A DNA stretch of 64,000 nucleotides from Phascolomyces articulosus (lineage: Eukaryota > Mucoromycota > Mucoromycetes > Mucorales > Lichtheimiaceae): NCBI GenBank assembly GCA_025677815.1, contig JAIXMP010000007.1, positions 496,001-560,000 on the forward strand. Direction: 5' to 3'. The stretch's first letter is position 1. The number at the start of each line of letters is the position of its first letter. Shown piece by piece: positions 9,994 to 21,425 of the stretch. The notes beneath the pieces are model-generated. The model saw only the letters and a list, made by a program, of their open reading frames with translations, was not told where the DNA came from and did no database searches. Both the position numbers and the translations under genes were made by a program.

Positions 9994-12958
9994 AGGAATA
10001 GGAAGATAAAGGTAAAGGAAAGAAGAAAGAGATGTTGATCTATTTCCATGTGATAGCTTTGCTTTTTATTTATAGTCCTTCGACGATCGATGATATCACC
10101 TGATAGATCGCCGCAGCGCATTGCTTCTACTAATCGCGATGAAGCCTTTTTCCTAAAAAGGAGAATTGACCTATTACTCAACAAACGCGTTCTTATTTAA
10201 CGACCATGCAGAAGCAAAAAAAAAAAAAAAAAAAAAAACCAGCTCTATGGTATAAACAATACGCTTATAAACAAACTATTTAAACCTATGCAATTAGTAA
10301 CTTCAAACAATACAATATAAAAAACAGGTAGAGTATTTATTAAATATATATTAGCATATACTGTAGTCTATCTGAAAGAAAATACTAAATCGTACTTTTG
10401 TCAGAATCATTATGTACAATACATCCAATTGTTCTAGTAAATCTGTGTAACTCATCAACCTCATGAATTTATGGTTTCCATGTGATCTACTGCTATTATT
10501 TCTACCATCAGAAAGATTGGTCGGTAGATCAAATTTAAGATAACAATCAATTAATGTTTTTCCCAAAATTGGGCTCCGTGTAACACACTATGCCGTGTGG
10601 GGGGGGTTTTATCTGTGATCTATGTTAGCCCTTCTTTTTATTCATTCCTAGGTGATCAATATAGATTAAAAACGGCCGCTGAAGTTCTTTTCTCAGTATA
10701 TGCTACACTTATTGATCATACAGATAAAGTTCTCTACTATAAATGGTACATATTTGTAAACATGTAAACACATGTACATCTTCCTACATGCTGTGGTGAA
10801 CGGCATTTGATTATTTTTGTAGTAATCTATTCTAGAGCCCACGGACCATACGTTCCGTTTCGCTATTTGAACTGTTACCATATTGTGATATGCACATTCA
10901 GGATGGGAAACATTACTATATGTAGTAGTTGATCCACATGATGGACATGGAGCTGGCTCACATGAGTTTACTTTTTGATATTTGCTATCTAGTTTTGCAA
11001 CGTTTTTATAGTAGTATATATAGATTGGAAAAAAAAATATTTCACCTTTAATCTTATGAAAATATGAAAGGTTGTATAATAAAATCGATGTCCTGTTATA
11101 CTTTTCGATGACGGATTTATGACTGCGCAATTATTTATTGTTGTATGCGTGCTAATGGCAAAGATTGATGGTAAGTGAAAAACTCTTATTATTTTTTATT
11201 CCATCCATCAAGATGGGGTTGACACTTCTTTTCTTTCTTGCGTGTTGTTTTTAGAATTTTGTCATCTTATCTTGGATAGACAGATATTAGTATAACATTG
11301 ATCCAAGTTGTCATCTGTGTTGCGCAGGATATGGGACGACGTTACTACCAATATGCTCATAAATTGCTGCTATCGTTATTGAAAATACTATTGATAGATC
11401 TGCCCAGGCAACCTTATGATAATAATTTATTATCGGGAATGAGAACTTCAAAATGTTGGTTTCCTTTATTTACCTTATATGACAGTACATTATGTTCTAA
11501 TATTCCCTTTTATTGATGATAGTTGTACTTTAGATTGAGATACCTATTACCTGAAAACAGTTCAAAACTTTTGCAGCTATATGACAATAATGGTGAGAGA
11601 AGAAGAGGATTCTAATTAATTAATATATACGTACGTAGTATATGGTAACTTCAAGATTTTTGTCTGGTTTTTTCTTATAAAAACCTATGTAGTACCACCA
11701 GCATCCTCATCAAATATTTCCATTATTCAACTTTATAGATTCAATATACTTTTCATAGAATTTTAAATAGGTAAAAAGCTGGAGTGTTTTATCAACGCAT
11801 TTTCTATTTTTTGTATATTATCATTAACATATTTTGTTATCTACAAAATTTCTCATCAATTGAGTCAGCATATGTATTTCTGATCCTCAAATCACCTTGT
11901 CAGATTGTAAACACTCAATATGGCGCAAGTCCCTTTCAATAGCCAGGGGTTTTTTATACGGAGAATTCCATCGTTCTATAAATATCGACATTGTGTGATT
12001 TACTATATCTCGTACAGTAATTTGATATGTAACTACACGATGAACACAATGATATGCTACATCAATACGCTTATTCGAATCGTGCAATCATACACAACTC
12101 ATCAGTACATATAAAGAGAAATGTAATAAAATGGATTCCCATCCTATTTTACTATTAGTTTACTGGCGATACATATTGCCTGTGGTAGCTTTTCAGCCGT
12201 TCGGTGCTACCTAATTGTTGGTTATGTAAGATACAAAATACGAACCCAACCTTGAAGCAAACAGCATCTGTAAGATCAATTTCAGCAATAATGTATATCT
12301 CATATGAATATCAAAGTCGCACTACTGTAACACATATAGCACAGGTATTAACGCAGAAATAAAGCAAGATCCAATATAATATGATTCAATATAATTTTTA
12401 TTTATGTTATTTAGAAATCAATGGCATATATACATGCAAGATTAGTTTCTATCAAGAGATGTTAGTTCATGTTGCAATTAAACCAGTGGATCACTGAATT
12501 ATAAATCATTGATTCATATCCCATATTTATAAAAAAAATTGTTTATCACTGGACACTCTAAATGCTAGCTTGATTTCTTAATGTAATGAGATGTAATTTT
12601 TCTCTATAAATGGTTTTCAAGCGGGAGATTAACAAACATTTCTCTTTGTACTACCTTTTTTTTATTTAAAAAAGTTATCGTGCTAACATAATGAATTGGA
12701 CTGGTGGTCAACTGTTAAGTCTCATATTAAATAAATATAACAAATATGGTTAATAAAAATACTAATAAGCCAATCATGAAAATTACATCAATCACTATAG
12801 CAACAGTTTCAATTTGTCACAAAAAGGAGACCTTAGCAACAACTATTTAAAGCAGCGCATTAAACGTCTGAAACTTATGCGACTCGGTATGTGATTATGA
12901 GGAACATGGTGGTTCCTTAATAACAATGTCAAGTTGTGTTTTTTAAAAACTTGTAGAA
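9994..12958. other. Gene-poor DNA with one possible relic
   Basis: A poly-A tract lies at 10218-10238. Apart from the zinc-ribbon-like relic at 10693-11130 no gene is supported. Minus-strand frames at 9969-10184 (KKASSRLVEAMRCGDLSG) and 10351-10566 look more protein-like than average but lack a start or partners to splice to. Confidence 0.45.
10693..11130 (-). pseudogene. Possible zinc-ribbon gene relic
   Basis: A 145-codon minus frame without a leading ATG contains CEPAPCPSCGSTTTYSNVSH, a CxxCG...H zinc-ribbon-like motif, followed by PECAYHNM. CPxCGSTTH-type motifs occur in several fungal transposon proteins. The first part is AT-rich and could be an intron (GTGAAATATTT to AACTAG, about 11047-10988). 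No catalytic domain accompanies it. I regard it as a fragment of an unidentified gene, perhaps mobile-element derived. Confidence 0.3.
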
Positions 12959-13261
12959 ATGGAGATAGATCGTAATCAACAAATTACGCCTCATTCATTG
13001 CATTACGACAATTACAATCGTTTCAATAACCTTAACAACAATAGTATTACTACTGGTACTAAAAAACCATCATTCAAGAGACAAAAGCAAAATACTCGTA
13101 CCAGTTGTCAAGAAAAGAAAAAAGTACCAGAAGGATTCGATCTGAATATGAGTATTCAAAATTATAAAACTACGCGTAAATTGGCACTATTATATCAGAA
13201 TAAATCATCATCATCACGTTTAATTAGCACAAGAATATTCAGGAGAAAACAAAATAAATAA
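12959..13261 (+). CDS. Small hypothetical protein
   Basis: A 100-codon frame with ATG at 12959 encodes an Asn/Gln-rich N-terminus followed by a basic region (FKRQKQNTRTSCQEKKK) and a Ser/Arg/Lys-rich C-terminus ending FRRKQNK. Codon use is more ordered than in neighbouring chance frames and the stop is followed by AT-rich DNA. It could be a stand-alone basic nuclear protein or the last exon of a longer gene, since a CTTGTAG 3' splice-like site sits just upstream. It converges with the TRAF-type gene, whose stop lies 117 bases away. No homologue is recognised. Confidence 0.4.
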   Translation: MEIDRNQQITPHSLHYDNYNRFNNLNNNSITTGTKKPSFKRQKQNTRTSCQEKKKVPEGFDLNMSIQNYKTTRKLALLYQNKSSSSRLISTRIFRRKQNK

Positions 13262-13377
13262 TAAAATTCGTAATATATTACAATGTAATTCACATTTAGA
13301 AAGTATATATAGGAGGGATCAAGAAATATGAATAAGAAAGAAAGAGAAAATGGTATATGGAATGTATAAAATAAAGA

Positions 13378-14987
13378 TCACAGTTTTGTATCTTGTCTTC
13401 CATTCGGTGCATCTAAAAACCCGCATAAAAGCACACCCATATTAGTAAAATTCATTTAATTGTTACATATTCCTAAGTCTAACAGAAATTGTAAATTCTT
13501 ACCCAACCAGCGCATCCTATTAAGAGCTGCCACTGATCCAGCTGTGGCTGTATTTCCGTCTGCATTACTCGATGAAGCTCCTGCTTCTGATGCGCCCATG
13601 GATGCAGCAGCAGCAGCAGCTGCTGAGGATGCTCCTCGTCGTTCCATCATCATATAATGCATTTGCATTCGCATACCATGACATATTGCACGCAAACTCT
13701 GTAATTCTTCTTGTAAACGGAATGTTTCCGTCATGAGCGCAACATTTTGCTTTAATTCTAATGATGCGAGGTTCGATGACACTGTTTCTAAATCATTCTT
13801 GAGTCGCTGTGTTTCGGTTAAAATGGAATCACCAGGTCCCAATCCTGCAGCCTGTGCTATATCTTCTGGACATGTTGGATCAGACGCAAATTGAGATGGG
13901 AATAATAGTGCTAATTGATCAGATAGCGTCTGGAACTGTTGTGAAAGATTGCCCTGTTGTCGTTTCAACATTTCATTTTCTTTACGAATGGATTGAACTT
14001 CTTCTCGTAAAGATTGTTCCTTTTGTTGCTGTAGTTGCAAATAATCTTTAATCCCTTCGTAGGCACAATTCTTGAGATGTTCTGATTCTAGTTTTTCTCG
14101 TTCTCCACTCCATCGACATCCAAATTCCGAATGTTTACATGATACAGGATGCTTTGGACATGTTAATAAATGAGCAGTATGTTCAGAACGTGATCTCGAC
14201 GTTTCACAATGCGGACACTGTATGATTTCGGCCGGGCATAACCGATGATGATCCTAATAATTACGTTTTAATACCCCACAGTTTTATTTCGATCCAAGCA
14301 AGAATTTCTTTCCGCCTTTTTTTCTTTATCTTTTCATTTTTATATCCCATTATAATCAATCCCTTCTCTCTTTCATTTACCTCAAGTTCCAATGCTCGCA
14401 TTTTCTTTTTACACATTTTACATTCCGCTGATCGATATTTGCACGTGGAAACATGCGAGCTCAAATCCTTTTTCAATACAAGAATTTTACATTCTTCGAG
14501 TTGACATGCTGCAAATGTATATAAACAATCATTCTTGACATGATTTTCGATAAACTGACGTTGTCCAATGTAATCGCACCCTTCCTCTGATCGAGGACAT
14601 TCTACACTTAGTTCGTTGACCATATTGCATACAATCTTTACAGCCGGTCGAATGTCCGATATGGAAATGGCAGAACGGTCGATAGGACACACAGACGAAG
14701 CTTCGCACGCTTGATGTATACAAATCGTACAAAATGTATGTCTAAAGAGAAATAACATTACCAAAACAACAATTTAATGGTTGGCTCCTCATTTCAATTT
14801 GCATTTCTGAACATATCCTTTTTTCTAGCAAACAAGAAGAATTATTGTAATTTTCGTATTACCCGCAAGGGAGGACAACTGGATCAACAAAAGGTGATTG
14901 ACATATACAACATATCAAGTTGGAATTGATTGTTTCCACAAAATTAAGTGATCTTAAATCGACATTGGTTTCGTCGTTGTTTGTCAT
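13378..14987 (-). CDS. RING / TRAF-type zinc-finger protein
   Basis: Exons 14987-14863, 14741-14381, 14253-13503 and 13412-13378 join to 423 residues. A RING finger spans about residues 26-64 (C26xxC29, CGHTFC at 41-46, C49, CPID at 60-63). It is followed by TRAF-type zinc fingers (CPRSEEGCDYIGQRQFIENH, CKYRSAECKMCKKKM and, in exon 3, CPHCETSRSRSEH and CKHSEFGCRWSGERE). A coiled coil follows (QQQKEQSLREEVQSIRKENE onward) with an Ala run at about 375. No MATH domain is visible. Such proteins act as E3 ubiquitin ligases or scaffolds; RING-zfTRAF without MATH is common in fungi. The last intron was chosen (donor GTAAGAATTT, branch TACTAAT, acceptor TTTTTAG) because it gives a terminus WLDAPNGRQDTKL. 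Reading through instead ends at 13456 after KNLQFLLDLGICNN. Confidence 0.85.
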
Positions 14988-15549
14988 TAGTTCTAAATTG
15001 TATGTGGGGAAAAAGAAAAAAAAAAGAGAAGAAAGGGAGATTCGCCTGATTTTCTTTTTACGATATATTTCCCAATAAGTGATGACAAACCAATCTCAGC
15101 ACGGATTTGGGTCATTAAAATGTTGTCATAATCACGCTGCTAAAATAACCATTGAACAAAAATGAGAATTACAGTTTTTCCTTTTTATTAACGCTCATCA
15201 TTTTATTACGTTTAAATGTATTTGATTAAATACTTATTATTTAATGAAGGGTTAGAAACGTAAGTACTTTTTTCTATTAATTCGTGGACTAGGGTTTCAC
15301 AACGTACAATAAAGTGTATGAAAGAAAATATAGTAACAAATTTTCGTTCCTGATATACTCTTCCTATGGAAATTCCCACCCGCCATCGTCTTTTCTTTAT
15401 TACCTTTTTTTTTTATTCAGCGATTTAAAATATAAATACATTGCTATTGTCACAAACCTATGCGACACTATTCCAAGGAGATATAACCAACTGATAGATG
15501 AATTTATTGTTCAGAGGCTTTTTATTGAATATCAATACAAAGCTTGTTG
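14988..15549. other. Upstream region of the TRAF-type gene
   Basis: Purine-rich leader (AAAAAGAAAAAAAAAAGAGAAG around 15010) followed by AT-rich DNA. No gene is supported. Confidence 0.5.
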
Positions 15550-16670
15550 CCACCACTGATTCTTGATCATTCTCTCATATAAGTATCCACGTTTTATAAT
15601 AAGATGTGTTCCTTTATGACCTGGATTTGTAGGACGGAATACGGAAGCAAGCAATGGCACATGTTTTACCAAAATCAAGACCACCAATTGTACCTTTATG
15701 ATGTTGTAAATGATTTGGACCGCCACCAACCATATCTTCAGAAATAACACAACGAATTTCTTTGAGATATTTCGGTGTAGTAGCATTACCCAGACGAAGA
15801 TGAGCCCAATCATTAAATAGTTTCCATAAGCGTATCCCAACTGTCATGAAGGAACGACGAGCAGTGGAACGAGGAAGAGGGGGATTAGTGCTTAATTGTT
15901 GAGATAATCCACGTGCGTAACCATAACACCTTTTCAATTGAACCACTCGATGACCATGCTGATCTTGAGCAATTGAACTTTCCATCAGTCTTGATAATAT
16001 ACCAGGCTGTTGTCGATCATCTCCTTCTGGGGTACCTAATGGACGGTGACCACCATGTCGAATCCATACAAATTGTCCTACAGGTCGACGCACAAGTGCT
16101 TCAAAGACCAATTTGAAGAATTCTTTCCTCTTTTTATATATTAAAAATAAATAATTAGATGGACTATATATTCATACGAAAAAATTTTCTTTTTAATAAA
16201 ACAGAAAGCTACCTTCAATCAATTGTTCTAGGCTGTGTTGATCACCATCGATATCAGCATTTGTACGTTGTATCATATAGTGGGCCCTGCTTTTTGCAGC
16301 TCTTTTCAAAGCAAACCGCTCGGAAAACACAGTAAATTGTATTCGGATTTTTCATATCCTCGCATTTTGCAGGTTTTTTTTTCTTTTGAGAAAAGCACAT
16401 CTACAAAAAAGGCGGAGGTCAACAGTATTTTCAATAAAAATATATTGTGCAAAAGTACCAATAATATTAGGAAGAAAATTGTATGTAAGAAATGGAATAG
16501 GGATAACATGGAAACGAACAAGTGGAGACAACGGAAAAGACAGCTCAATATCAGACGTTTGTTCAAGCATACATAGCATTAAAGGTAATAACTGACCAGT
16601 ACGAGGATCAGGCTGTATTACGGGATCACCCTCATTATCTCCTTGGTCAAATTGTGGATCAAGGTCCATA
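15550..16670 (-). pseudogene. Decayed fragment of an unidentified larger gene
   Basis: Minus-strand reading gives blocks that look like conserved protein: DPRTGQLLPLMLCMLEQTSD (about 16600), ALKRAAKSRAHYMIQRTNAD (about 16290), then after an intron LVFEALVRRPVGQFVWIRHG, ILSRLMESSIAQDQHGHRVV and FMTVGIRLWKLFNDWAHLRL down to about 15700. The blocks lie in different frames. The segment between the first two is AT-rich with stops, and the 3' end dissolves into non-coding sequence. The pieces keep order and orientation, so this is a truncated gene rather than chance. I cannot name the family. It abuts the dead transposase on the same strand; insertion next to it may have caused its loss. Confidence 0.5.
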
Positions 16671-16739
16671 GGCTCTGTTGTAATTTATTCCAATGTATTC
16701 CAACCAGGAGGAAGGTTTGGCAATGTTTCGATCGAACTA

Positions 16740-17825
16740 AGATAATGTGCAAGATTTCATACTTCCTCATTACTGATAACGATAGTCACGATACCAGTCA
16801 ATGATAGTTTATCTACTAACATTTCCTGTTGACTTGGCATTTTTACAGCACATATGGTACTTGGCACCATCCATATGAATATGACATGAACCATATTTTT
16901 GGTGTAATTTCTTATAAAGCCGCTCAAAAAGCTTTTCAAATAAGTCAGCATCGAAATTGCCATGGTAGTCATGATAATCAGATGCAATCTGTGCTTCTTT
17001 TACTTCATCAGGCATAGTATGCCGTAGATCTTCGTCTTCAGCAGGAGGTCCACGTTTTTTACCTATTTCTGGGCGAATGTATTGCATACCATTAACGGGC
17101 CAAATTAGGATCGAATCTTCCACCAATTCAAAGATCATTCGGTTATCTTATCGAAATACAATAAAAGCACCAAAAATCACCAACATAGGCTTACATCCTG
17201 ACTCCCTCATATTCATTTCTGGTTTAAACTATGTTTACTTGCTGTGGTGATCAAAATGCGCATATGATTCATCAAGAAAAACATCTGGGATTACAGGCAT
17301 ATTGTTGGCGTTTAGATATCCAATACGTTTTTCCAAGTATTTTTTTTTTCAGAATTGGATATTTGCTGGAGTATCGTGCAGGATATTGAGCTTGTTACCC
17401 TTTCCAAACTTGAAGTTCATCTTGGTAAAGTGCCTTTGTACAGTGCGTTTCGAGTATGATTATCCATTCTTTTGCAAAAAATCAGTGACGTGTTTTGAAT
17501 AGGTTGGAGTGCCTTTTCCATTGCGTTCACCAATATATTCACGTACAAGATTGTATTCCAGTCATGAAATTTCCTTCTTTGGCTGACCAAGCTGAGATGC
17601 AATCACCTTCTCCTCATCAGTCTTACAGAGTTGAATAACCTTTCCTGCTGACCCAGTTGAGATACCAGCCAACTTAGCAAGTAGCTCGCGGGCTCTTAAG
17701 GCTGGCTTGTATCTTCCGACCAAGATATCCTCACATAAAGTACGATGAATCTGCTTAATGGTCTCCCAATGAGCAATGCTAAATTGACTTGGTGTGGTGC
17801 TCGAAATTGGAGATGTAGCTGTCAT
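16740..17825 (-). pseudogene. IS630/Tc1-mariner-type transposase, inactivated
   Basis: Reading begins with ATG at 17825 (MTATSPISSTTPSQF) and an HTH-like region (ARELLAKLAGISTGSAGKVI). It continues in one main frame through YSKRTVQRHFTKMNFKFGKG, VIPDVFLDESYAHFD (first catalytic Asp in DES), MLVIFGAFIVF, DYHDYHGNFDADLFEKLF and SCHIHMDGAKYH (second catalytic Asp, with the DxxxYH context of this superfamily). At least six in-frame stops interrupt it: after KKEIS, FLQKNG, NIQF, the His-rich DHHSK, FIVFR and GNVSR. The sequence after the second Asp is short and a third acidic residue cannot be assigned. The protein would have cut and pasted DNA at TA sites. Clean terminal repeats were not found. 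It could once have mobilised MITEs such as the one at 6.4 kb, but the ends cannot be matched with confidence. Confidence 0.85.
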
Positions 17826-19283
17826 ATTATGAAAAAGGTAACATTAAAAAGCTCAAAACATCAGCAATTCAAAAATATACGTGTCAAAATTCACAAATCA
17901 CATACTGCAATTTTTTTTTATTATGACTAACGTTTTCGGCCCGAGTTTTTGCACGAATCATGGCTCGGAAAAGCGAAATATCCAAGGATAGTATACTATT
18001 TTGCTTGGGTTTATCAATCCTTTCGGTGTCCTCATGTCAGATTTTGTGAATTTTACGTAGTGGACTATAACAGATATGCCTGTGTTTTGTAATAAGAATT
18101 TTTATTTTATGCATTTGTAATGTACTACCACCATGTATACCTATGCATTTAATTGTGTTTTACAATAATTACCAAGTGCTCGGAGGATACGATATTGATG
18201 TATAAACAGATATACTAAGTTTTGCATATTTTTCTTTCAAAAGAAAGTAACCCGGGTCAACAAACTTACTAATACTTCAGGGACAAGTTTAAAAAAGTAT
18301 CAGACATACAGATTTTGTGTGTTCTGCTTAATCAATCACATTTTATATCAAGAGGAAATGGTGAGCAAAAAAATTTTACTTTCGTCTGAAGAAAAAAAAA
18401 AGACATCTTTTTCATCAAATGTTGTTGTATATCATATGAAATAAGAAGTGCTACATACTATAAAATTATCTCTCGCTATATAGTGATACAACAGACATCA
18501 CCATGTTATTATCTGAGGTGGATGACCTGCAGATGATGCTTGGGTCCTTCTGTACCACTACCCGAAATTATATAGCCATATTTCCATTTTTTTGTTTGTT
18601 AAAAAGGTGGCTACTTTTCTATTATTATTTGTCATTATTGGATCATCATAGCAAGAAAAAAAATACGTTATTTAGCTTGTCTTTTTGATTACGTACAAAC
18701 TAAGTATATATTATATTAAGTAACAAAGAGAGAAAGCGGTTGTTTGTGACTAGAAGATTGTTAAAAAAAAAAGACAATTGCAGCAAACTCAACTGTAATA
18801 CATACACTTCATAAAAACGCGAACTGATAATTCTTAAACCAAAAAATTCTTCTTACAGTAGTAGCGCATGAAGATAAACAAAAAAAGCGCGACAGTTCTG
18901 GTGTGGACTCTTCTTTTCGTGGCATTAAAAAAGAACGGATACACACAAACTTAAAAAAGTGATCTTCAGTTGTGCATTTACGTTGTTTGTTTTATACATT
19001 TATGTTTATATGCATTTCTAGACGAGACATAACAGATTTAACGATTGGAAAATGGAATCAACAAATGCATTGTTTAATCACGAGTCGAAAAGTAACCCTG
19101 ATTATTATAATTTCAATGTGAGGTGCTGACCTCTTTTTGTAACTTTCATTTCTTTCGCGCATAATAACCTTTTTATAATTTTTTTTTTACTATTGTACAA
19201 TTTCAAGTATATTATTTTTATTATTGATACTGTCCAGCAGTGGTTAATTATTCTATTTTAATTATTACATAGTCTTGGGCATA
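17826..19283. other. Intergenic DNA
   Basis: No gene supported. AT-rich DNA forms the upstream region of the MFS gene. The ATG frame at 18503-18688 is short and T-rich. Confidence 0.5.
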
Positions 19284-21270
19284 ATGACCAATTGCAGTAG
19301 TAGTAGCAGTAGTAGCAGCAACAAGCATAGCAAATACCGACCTATTGGAGAAGAGGAGGAAGGTTATAAAAAAGCGCCCATAAAGGGCAATTCCTACGGA
19401 ACAATAATTGCTGGAGGAGAAGAAGAGGATAATGGAGAGGACGATGGTTCTTCTTCATTATATCCAATCGACCTCACTGTGAAAGAGCGGCTCGTACGTA
19501 AACTCGATTTGCGAATGATGTTATGGGGATTTTTTGCTTATTTTGCCAATAATCTTGATCGAAATAATTTACGTGAGTTGGTATAGATATAATTTTTATA
19601 CATGTGATTCCGCTACTGGTCTATTAAACTAATAGTAAAGCTTGACATTATATATAATTTTTCACCCTTTGTAGAAAATGCCTTTACTATGGGTATGGAT
19701 AAAGATTTGGACCTCAAGTCCTCTGCTTACAACTGGGCTATAGCAATTTTTTCCATAGGTTATTTAATGTTAGTATTATATATGCTATAAAAAGAGTTGA
19801 ACTATTCATCATAATAAGGAGACTGATTATTATTGTTACCATTGTTTTTCGTAAATAAAAATAGATTACAAATACCCGGAAGTATCATTGTTGCTAAATT
19901 TTCTCCACGGTGGATTTTGCCTTCATGTGTTGTTGCATGGGGAACTGTTGTGTGTTTTATGACACTTATTCAAGATTATAAAGGATTATGGGTACTTCGT
20001 TTTTGTCTCGGTTTGATGGAAGCGCCCTTTTATCCAGGAATGATTTTCTTATTTGGTAATTTTTATACCAAAGATGAATTGGGTAAACGGGTCATGTTCC
20101 TTGCAACTGGTAATGAGTTTTCTGGTGCCTTTGGTGGTTTCATTGCGGGTTTCATTACAGATACTATGCATAATGTGGGAGGTTTGCCTGCTTGGAAATG
20201 GTTGTTTATCATAGAAGGATCCATAGCTATTAGTTTGGGGATTATTGGCTATTTTTTACTTCCGGATTTCCCACATAATACGTTATGGCTTACACCTGAA
20301 GAACGAAACCTTGCAGTGCTTCGGGTGCAGCAGAAAAATCAAAGCAATAAAAATCCTGCAGCGATTTACAATTGGAAAAGGTTACTGTCGTTATTTGATA
20401 TAAAAAAGGAGACGGCAAAAGTATTATAAATATTCATATTTCTTTATATATATAATGTTTTTTTTATTGTAATTATATTATACATAGGGCCGGTGATGTT
20501 CTGACCGCTACGCCATATATTTGGATTATGCTGGCTATTTTTTCATGTCTCAGTCTAGGCCATTACATGATCGCTAACTTCGCCATTATTCTTCGTGATA
20601 TGGGATTCTCGGTTTCATTTGCTAATTACATGTTAACCCCAGTAAACTTTTTTGCAGCTATATTTTCAGTCTGTGTGGGATGGTCATCTGATAAAAGTGG
20701 TGACAGAGCTCTCCATATTGCTGGAGTAAGCCTATGGGTCGGCATTTGGTGTCTTATACTTGCTTCCGTCAATGGAGGTAATAATCCTGCCCCGCTTGTA
20801 ATTATTGGAACATGTGGAATTGTAGTCGGTAATTCGTTACATGCACTATGCCTAGCCTGGACGGGTGAAATATATAAACACGATCAATACGCACGGGCAG
20901 TTGCTATTGCCTTTGTCAATTCCTTGGGAAATCTTTTGGGAAAATTGGCAACAATAAAAACATGGGTTGTCACTGACTCTCCAGCGTTTTGTATGTATTA
21001 TATTACTGTCTTGATGGGGGAAATAAGCGAACCAAAGGATTAATATTCTTTTAAACTGAAAAAGCATATACATTTAAATAATATATCAACAATGTAGGGC
21101 TAGGTAAAATATCAAGTATGGTTGCCAGTTTTATGGCAGTGATATTAACGATTCTTCTTTGGTTTTTGCTTCGAGCCAATTTTGTGATCCCAAAAAAGTC
21201 TATTCAAAATAGTCGTGAATATAAAGTAATAGAGGAAGAGGAAACAACCATTATCCGAAACAACCGATAA
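19284..21270 (+). CDS. MFS transporter, allantoate permease (Dal5) type
   Basis: Exons 19284-19572, 19675-19768, 19865-20380, 20488-20990 and 21098-21270 join to 524 residues. The N-terminus is Ser-rich and acidic and cytosolic. TM1 carries FFAYFANNLDRNNLQNAFTM, the anion:cation symporter signature (LDRxNxxNA). LRFCLGLMEAPFYPGMIFLF and KWLFIIEGSIAISLGIIGYF are the conserved TM4 and TM6 regions. AFVNSLGNLLGKLATIKTWV precedes TM11-12. The family imports organic anions such as allantoate, nicotinate, biotin or pantothenate with protons at the plasma membrane; the substrate cannot be told here. The intron-3 donor GTTACT at 20381 was chosen because it alone keeps frame (NWKRAGDVLTATPYIWI). The more obvious GTATTA at 20421 breaks it. 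It converges with the next gene. Confidence 0.88.
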
Positions 21271-21425
21271 AAATTGTCTTTTTTTAGTCTCTGTATTGCC
21301 ATTCTACTTTTTTTTCTTGATAATCATGAAAGTATTATTACAATACTTAGTAACTTGTGAAAAAATAAAATATATTTATTGCAAATGATGTTTTTATCTT
21401 ATTTACACGTTGATACTGTTCCTTA

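Noticed and set aside
16306..16576. Plus-strand frames in 16.2-16.6 kb
   Set aside because: They lie opposite the decayed minus-strand gene and have no protein-like features.
17930..17970. GTGCAAAAACTCGGGCCGAAAAC (minus strand) similar to the MITE end at 6.36 kb
   Set aside because: Similarity is partial and the end would point away from the transposase; no partner repeat was seen.
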